Assembly (NCBI RefSeq): GCF_035594125.1
Contig: NC_087173.1
Coordinates: forward strand, 14,635,755-14,699,754
Origin: Scylla paramamosain
Lineage: Eukaryota; Arthropoda; Malacostraca; Decapoda; Portunidae
Direction of reading: 5' to 3'
DNA: 64,000 nt
The notes below the pieces were generated by a model, which was not told the DNA's origin, made no database searches, and saw only the letters and a list, made by a program, of their open reading frames with translations. Made by a program: the position numbers and the translations under genes. Shown here one piece after another: positions 56,243-64,000 of this stretch (positions are counted from its first letter, which is position 1; each line of letters starts with the position of its first letter).

Positions 56243-56569
56243 TTAGCTCAAGTACTGAAGAAAAGAGAGCTCCATGTACCAACAATATGCATTGAGAAGA
56301 AACATCTGTGACACTCGTGTGTAAGGACTATGAAGAATGCATGGCCATTGTACCCATTTCTGGTGCCTAATGGAACAATTTGGTAGAGTCGAAGGGACAG
56401 CATCATGCAAGGTCTTCCAACAATCAATAAGATCAGCCCACAATATCCTACCATGCAGAGAAAAGAGATCCAGTGCTTTAAGCCTTTCCCCATTGGAAAG
56501 ATCCTCCAAGCCCTTTACATTTCTTGTCCATCTTTGTTGGATCAAATCCAGCAGCTTCATGTCCCCCAA
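56243..56569 (-). pseudogene. LINE E RT C-terminal frame
   Basis: A 108-codon open frame with the C-terminal LINE block described for family E. No catalytic part. Confidence 0.7.
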
Positions 56570-56921
56570 TGTAGCCAGTGTTCCACACTACTGAACTGAA
56601 CTCATATGAGCAATGCATAAAGATATAATATCCTGAGAGCTGCAAACTAATGAGTTGAGTAAATTAGAAGCGACACTCCCTGCTTTATCAGCCACCATGT
56701 ATTTCCAATATGGCCATAAAACTTCAGCTTAGTATCAACCTAAATTCTTAAATATTTGGTCAGATTAGTAAATGGTATAGCATTGTTGCCAATATAAAAA
56801 TTATTGTATGGTTGATGCAGAGCTAGGCTTCTACCAGATTTCAGTGTAATACATATATCTGGGTGAAGGAAAAGACCTGATAACTTTGCAACTACATTCA
56901 AATCATCAATCAGTATCCTGC

Positions 56922-57061
<140 letters not shown>

Positions 57062-57467
57062 AAAAAAAATGTTGGAGTAATAAGAAGTTTTGAGACCCTC
57101 TACAAGAATTTTGTATTAACAATGTAAAGATGCAGCCAAATAGTCTATATCTATTAGAAAAAGAGCAGGCCTCCAGACTGAACCTTGAAGGACACCACTA
57201 AATACCATGGGCAGTCAAGGGCAGCAAAGCTCTCCTGTCGGGTTAGTGTCCCTAAAAGGGGGACAGAGGAGTGCAGGGGACAATTATGTTACATTTGAGC
57301 TTTTTTTTTTTTCAGGAAATATTCAAAAGTGGCAGTTATACTTATTACATTTTAAGAAAATCTGAAAGTCTATATTTCATTTATTCTCTTCTATACCCCC
57401 ACCCGATTCCCCACAGAACCCCAAACTTGTTTGAGGGGTTTGTTGTTGGGAGGATGGGTGGATGGAC

Positions 57468-57470
<3 letters not shown>

Positions 57471-57544
<74 letters not shown>
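57471..57544. repeat. (AT)n microsatellite
   Basis: A 74-bp pure AT run. Confidence 0.95.
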
Positions 57545-57548
<4 letters not shown>

Positions 57549-58348
57549 GACTATTGTGTAAGAGAGGGCAGTAAGCCATCAGAATATTTACCTATATTAT
57601 AATCTTTCAAGTGCACTGCAATTATGTTAGGAAAATATGATCATAATGACATAAACAGTACATTTCAGTATGATGGATACATAAAGTTGCATGCCATGAA
57701 CGTTAACACCAACTCAGCATCACAACAAAATACTTAAAAACCCCTTATTGCAACATATCAGGTGTTTTGTTGTTTATGCAAGTCCTACTAATACAATGTC
57801 TAACTTTTAAAGATATATGTTTAATATCCAGGACAAGCAAGGGAAGCAAGCCTACAACACTGCAAAGCGAGAGCTCAGGGGTGTTACAGCGGTCAGATCC
57901 TTGGCATGTCTTGCAGCACCTCTTTATTTCTTTTCCTTCTTCACTGTAACTGTTATTTTACGGTTTTATTATAGTTTAAGCCATTACACACTACGTGGTA
58001 ATAACCTACCTCATTTTGTTCTTCTCACTATTCACATCATTTCTAATGATTACACTACTTGTCGGAAATTAATAATAACGCCGTGGGCCGTGGGTAGAGA
58101 TTGGGGACATTGGCTTAAACTATAAATTTACCTATTTTACTTGTAATTGGTGAGTAATGCTCCTCAAAAAAGTTTTGATTAAGCAACTTCCACGACCGGC
58201 TGCAGGTTCACATGGGTCTGACGCCATGTTGGGATTTACCACTGTTCTGTCTTTTGAGTTTTGACTGTTTTGTCTGAAATTCCAAAGCAGCAAGAGGGCC
58301 AGTAACTTACTCTAACACACCCATATATCTATGAACACCGCCACTTAC
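57545..58348. other. Unassigned sequence
   Basis: One weak plus-strand exon candidate begins after TTTAATATCCAG at 57832 (DKQGKQAYNTAKRELRGVTA), but it has no family match and no clear end. Otherwise nothing is recognised. Confidence 0.4.
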
Positions 58349-58525
58349 CTTGATCTTGTAATAATTGTACTCATCTTGCACTTGCAGCTGCTGGGTGAGG
58401 TCTGACCAGCGCTGGATGGTCTTGTTTTGCTGTTGTCGTGCCAAATCTCTCGTTGGCCCAAATTTTTCCCGGGTGACACCATTCGTCGTAAACCCTGACT
58501 TTTTTTTCAATATCCATATTTTTAT
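58349..58525 (-). CDS. Possible first coding exon of an unidentified gene
   Basis: A perfect donor (AAG|GTAAGT) follows 58349. The open frame reads NGVTREKFGPTRDLARQQQN, then WSDLTQQLQVQDEYNYYKIK, a polar, Gln-rich, probably helical protein. An ATG at 58525 (MDIEKK...) lies in another frame. The run of eight A residues (58500-58507) directly after it is where the two frames would join if the run differed by one base. Either the window has a homopolymer error, or translation starts elsewhere. CpG-rich sequence at 58620-58690 lies upstream and could be a promoter. Family not recognised. Confidence 0.4.
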
Positions 58526-59787
<1,262 letters not shown>

Positions 59788-60012
59788 CTATAGTGTTCTT
59801 TTAAATGTTTTCAATGATGTATGAATTTTGGCTTGCTCAGGAATGGAATTCCATGTTTTAGGCCCTACATATAACAGAGAATGTTGGGAAATATTCAGAC
59901 TATGAGCAGGGACTTGAAGATCTTTATTACGTGTAGGATAATTGTGTTGGACTTTCGTATAGGTTTTATTATGTTCACTTATATTTTTGTGCATAAAGAT
60001 TGTTATTTTCAT
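59788..60012 (-). pseudogene. LINE family F RT C-terminal fragment
   Basis: A minus-strand frame reads HNYPTRNKDLQVPAHSLNIS, then LYVGPKTWNSIPEQAK and SLKTFKRTL. This is the common C-terminal block of LINE reverse transcriptases ('YNTR......P.......S..Y.GPKLWNSLP......S...FK..LK'). Only this end survives. Confidence 0.65.
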
Positions 60013-60154
60013 TTTAATTTAAGACAAAGTTCAGATAGATGTGGTTTGAAGGTGAGTGCCTTGTTGAAAGATACACAAAAGAGTTTATGTTGACCAGTCC
60101 GTTTGGTAATGTTATAACAACAGTGCATAACAAAGTTATAACGACAGTGCATAA

Positions 60155-62185
60155 CAGAGGTGATAGTGTCTGGCAAGGAGGCGTACATTCCTCACTCTTT
60201 TTCTCGACCAAATCCTTCCAAATCTTGGTTTAACACAGCTTGTTCTCGTGCTGTACATTATAGAGAGGTGGCCCACTTCAGCCTTCCATCACCAGAATCT
60301 CATGCGCTTTACATTTCTGCCCGGAACCGTGCCAAGTCTATTCTCCAACTAGCCAAAAACTTTTTCATTAACAGAAAGTGTCAAAATTTTTCAATATCTA
60401 ACTCCCCTCGTGACTTCTGGCATCTAGCCAAAAATATCTCCAATAACTTTGCTTCTTCTTCTTTCCCTCCTTTATTTCAACCAGATGGCACCACTACTAT
60501 CACATCTATTTCTAAAACTGAACTCTTCGCTCAAACCTTTGCTAAAAACTCTACCTTGGACAATTCAAGGCTTGTTCCTCCCTCTCCTCCACCATCTCAC
60601 TACATCATGCTACCCATTAAAATTCTTCGCAATGATATTTTCCATGCCCTTGCTGGCCTTAACCTCGGAAGGCTTATAGACCTGATGGGGTCCCTCCTAT
60701 TGTTCTCCGAAACTGTATCTTGCCTATTCAAACTCTTTCAACTCTGTCAACATCTACCTTTCCTTCTTGCTGGAAGTTTGCTTACATTCAGCCTGTTCCT
60801 AAATAGGGTGACCGATGTAATCCCTCAAACTACCGTGCTACTGCTTTAATTTCCTGCCTATCTAAAGTTTTTGAATCTATCATCAACAGGAAGATTATTA
60901 AACATCTATCACTTCACAACCTTCTATCTGATCGCCAGTATGGGTTCCATCAAGGCCGCTCTACTGGTGATCTTCTGGATTTCCTGAGTCCTGGTCATCC
61001 TCTATTAGAGATTTTGGTGAAACTTTTGCTGTTGAATTGGATATATCAAAAGCTTTTGATAGAGTCTGGCACAAAGCTTTGATTTCCAAACTACCTTCCT
61101 AAGGCTTCTATCCTTCTCTCTGTAACTTCATCTCGTCTGACCATTCTATTGCTGCTGTGGTAGACGGTCACTGTTCTTCTCCTAAATCTATTAACAGTGG
61201 TGTTCTTCAGGATTCTGTCCTGTTACCCACTCTCTTCTTATTATTCATCAATGACCTTCTCAACCAAACTTGTCCTATCCACTCCTACCCTGATGATACC
61301 ACCTGCACTTTTCCACGTTTTTCATAAACGTCCAACCCTTCAGGAAGTAAACATTTCACGCAGAGAAGCCACAGAATGCCTAACTTCTGATCTTTCTAAA
61401 ATTTCTGATCGGGGAGAGCAAACTTTGTATTGTTCAGTGCCTCAAAAACTCAATTCCTCCATCTACCAAATCGAGACAACCTTCTAGACAACTATCCCCT
61501 CTTCTTCAATGACACTCAACTGTCCCCTTCTTCTACACTGAACATCCTCGGTTTGTCCTTTGCTTACAATCTAAACTGGAAACTTAACATCTCACCTCTA
61601 GCTAAAACAGCTTCTATGAAGTTAGTCGTTCTGAGACGTCTACGCCAGTTTCTTCACCGCCCCCCCCCCCCCCAGCTGCTAACTCTGTATAAGGGCCTTC
61701 CTTATCCGTCCATGTATGGAGTATGCTTCACATGTCTGGTGGGGTTCCACTCCTACCGCTTTTCTAGACAGGGTGGAATCAAAAGCTTTTCCTCTCATCA
61801 ACTCTTCTTTTCTAACTGCCTTCAGCCTCTCTCTCATCGCCGCAGTCTTGCATCTCTAGGCGTCTTCTACCGCTATTTTCATGCTAATTGCTCTTCTGAT
61901 CTTGCTAACTGCATGCATCTCTGTCTCCCACAGCCTCGCCGTCAAGACTTTCTTCTTTCTCTCATCCCTATTCTGTCCACCTCTCTAATGCAAAAGTTAG
62001 CCAGTATTCTCAATCATTCATCCCTTTCTCTGGTAAACTCTGGAACTCCCTGCCTGCTTCTGTATTTTCACCTTCCTATGACTTGAATTCCTTCAAGAGG
62101 GAGGTTTCAATTTTTGACTACCGCTTTGGAACCTTTTCTGGGACTGGCATCTCAGTGTTTTTTTTTTTATTTTTTTTTATTGGAT
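60155..62185 (+). mobile_element. LINE J copy 4, older and decayed
   Basis: 5'-truncated between EN and RT ([11 protein letters not shown]) and running to the 3' region. It is clearly more diverged from the intact copy than copies 2 and 3 and carries many frameshifts. The tail near 62160-62185 is a T-rich remnant of the J end, immediately followed by the 97-bp array. Confidence 0.85.
60160..62086 (+). pseudogene. LINE J copy 4 RT remnants
   Basis: Frame pieces: [20 protein letters not shown] and [20 protein letters not shown] (60160-60650), [13 protein letters not shown] (about 61050), a YADD-equivalent region reading SYPDDTT (about 61285, Ala to Pro), and [20 protein letters not shown] (61430-62086). 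A C12 homopolymer near 61660 adds a frameshift. Confidence 0.8.
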
Positions 62186-62189
62186 TTTT

Positions 62190-64000
62190 GTTGCTTTTTC
62201 AACGTTTTGGTGCTTAACTCTGTCATAAACTCTCAAAGATATGTTTCTGGGAATATTACTTTGTTTCCCCATAGAGGGTGCTTTACATGCATTTTAGTGT
62301 TTTCGTGCCTAATAATGTGAAAATTACTCAAAAAACATGTTTTTAGTAATGCTGTTTTGTTTCTCCATATAGAATGCTCTTAATGCGTTTTTTTCGTTTT
62401 GGTACCTATAAAGATCAAAAACAGTAATAACTCTCTCGTAATGTCCCTTCGTTTTTTTTTTTTTTATATATCGAGTATTTTCCATTTTGGCGTTTTTTGT
62501 ACGTAACAAGCTCAAAAACACTGAAAATACTTGTTTTTGGTAATGTTAATATCTTTCTCCTTAAAGCTTGTTTGGCATGCGTTTTAACGTTTCCGCACGT
62601 AAGGCGGAAAAACACTCAAAAGACACGTTTTTGGTAAAGCTTTTTTTTATTCCCGTATTGGGTGCTTTGCATGCTTTTAATCGTTTTGGTGCATAACATG
62701 GATAAAAACACTCAAAAGAAACGTTTCTTTTAAAGTCTTTTCGTTTACCTATATAAGGGGATTTGCATTCAATTTGGCGTTTTTGTATACAACAATGTGA
62801 AAAACTCAAAATACATGGTTTTGGCAATGTTGTTCTGCTTCACACATAGAGTTCTATTAACGCCTTTACACGTTTCTCCATAAAAGGTGTTTGGCATGCG
62901 TTTTAACGTTTTGTTACGTAAGAAGATGAAAACACTCAAAAGACACGTTTTTCGTGTTATTTTGTATTCCTATATAGGGTGATTTCTTTTTTTTTTTTGT
63001 GTATGTGTGTGTTTGTGTTTTTGTGCCTAACATGCTCAAAAACACCTAAAACACACGGTTCTTGTAATATCGTTTCTTTTCCCTATACTAGGGGCTTTGC
63101 ATGCATTTTGGCATTTTGTTACCTAACAATGTGAAGAACATTGGTAATGTTGTTTCTCCATATACAGTGCTATTCATACGTTTTAAAATTATTGTACCTA
63201 AGAAGCTCAAAAATCTATTTTAATACACGTTTCATGTAATGTAATGAAAAACTGTGAAAATGCAGGTTTTTGGTAATGTCATTCCGTTTCCCCATAGAAA
63301 AAAACTTTTTTGTACCTTTTTTTTCTTTTTTAGTACCTAACAATGGCAAAATCACTCGATACACACGTTTTTGATAATGTTCTGTGTGCTATTTACGCGT
63401 TTTAGTGTTTTGTTACATAATGTCAATAATACACGTTTCTGGTAATTAAGTTTTGTTTCACCATATCGATTATTTTGCATGCAGCTTGCCGTTTTTTCTT
63501 TCTAACAAGTTTAAAATTACTCAAAATACACATTTTTGGTAATGTTACTCTGTTTTTCCATAATGGGTGTTTTGCCTGCGTTTTATCTGTTTCATACTTA
63601 AGAAGTTCAAAAACACCAAAATACGAGTTTTTGGTACTGTTGTTTTTCATGTTCATGAGTTTTTGAGTGTTGATACCTAAGAGACTCAAAAAATTTAAAA
63701 GAAAAAAAATACGTGTTTCTGGAAGTATCGTTTTATTTCATGTTATTTTTAGCAATTTGGTACCTAACACGATCAAAAACATTTAAAACACACGTTTCTA
63801 GTAATGTTGCGTTTCCCCGTATAGAGTGGTTTTCTTACATTTTTTACGTTTTTGTAGCTAACAATGTGAAAACACGGAAAATACACGTTTTTGGTAATGT
63901 TCTCATGTTTCTCCATACAGAATGCTATTCACGCATAAAGATCCCTTTGTTTTCCCACATAGAGTGGTTTTGCATGCATTTAGGAGTTTTAGTACCTAAC
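62190..64000. repeat. Degenerate tandem array, unit about 97 bp, runs off the window
   Basis: About 18 units, each with the order TTTTGGTACCTAACAATGTG-like, then AAAACACTCAAAA, ACACGTTTTTGGTAATG, TTTCCCCATATAGAGTG, and TTTGCATGCGTTTTA. The TACCTAAC-type anchor recurs at about 62205, 62297, 62396, 62490, 62587, 62683, 62778, 62905, 63017, 63111 and onward to 63985, a mean spacing near 99. Units are substantially diverged. Open frames here have no protein pattern. Confidence 0.85.

Noticed and set aside
57817..58125. Plus-strand 102-codon frame with an acceptor-like start at 57832
   Set aside because: Only the first 25 residues look protein-like. There is no donor and no family, so it was kept as a remark and not called as a gene.
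62190..64000. CRISPR-like array
   Set aside because: Units are diverged throughout, with no constant repeat and variable spacer pattern, and the genome is eukaryotic.

Overview
This window is eukaryotic, most likely from an arthropod and plausibly a decapod crustacean. The coding pieces are short exons with GT/AG borders. Simple repeats are dense and long: (CT/GA)n, (CA/TG)n, (AT)n and (AAT)n. Degenerate CCTAA/TTAGG blocks occur, and TTAGG is the usual arthropod telomere unit. Most of the sequence is retroelement debris of several LINE families plus LTR elements. There are no bacterial operons, and I saw no tRNA, rRNA or CRISPR locus. The species assignment is inference.

Layout. 0-2 kb holds an unassigned minus-strand exon, CCTAA blocks and a P-element/THAP9-like transposase fragment. 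1.9-11.5 kb holds two head-to-tail copies of one LINE family (called D here). The second copy is split by a 4.1-kb Ty3/Gypsy element (6700-10799) with 116-118 bp LTRs and a 5-bp target duplication. 11.6-14.3 kb holds three phase-compatible minus-strand exons of an unidentified gene, whose intron contains a minisatellite, a THAP-like fragment and CCTAA repeats. 14.3-20.4 kb is a nest: an old LINE (family R) interrupted by an intact 3.3-kb LINE (family J).

20.5-29.8 kb is the most interesting locus: three phase-0 exons (20557-20826, 25830-26237, 27867-29789) of a plus-strand gene. It encodes ankyrin repeats followed by a Mab-21/cGAS-like nucleotidyltransferase domain in which the expected catalytic acids are all present. 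An in-frame 36-bp minisatellite lies inside the C-terminal lobe of that domain. Its first intron is packed with LINEs (families B, C and J). The true N-terminus was not found.

30-41.5 kb holds a J LINE copy, long microsatellites and a 7.5-kb BEL/Pao element (LTRs 33990-34476 and 40973-41500) with a Harbinger-like transposase remnant in its leader. 41.5-52.7 kb holds more family D copies, a zeste/Myb-like DNA-binding gene fragment, and a chain on the minus strand of LINE fragment, (CA)n, tRNA-derived SINE, (CA)n, full LINE D and truncated LINE D. The SINE and LINE D share a similar 3' end, which suggests that LINE D mobilises the SINE. 52.7-56.2 kb is largely unassigned with short tandem duplications. 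56.2-64 kb holds further LINE remnants (E, F, J), one possible host exon on the minus strand near 58.4 kb, and a degenerate tandem array of about 97 bp units running off the end of the window.

The host coding content is therefore small: the ankyrin-NTase gene (most secure), the three-exon minus gene, the zeste-like fragment and two single-exon candidates. LINE clade names are tentative because they rest on reading motifs, not on phylogeny.
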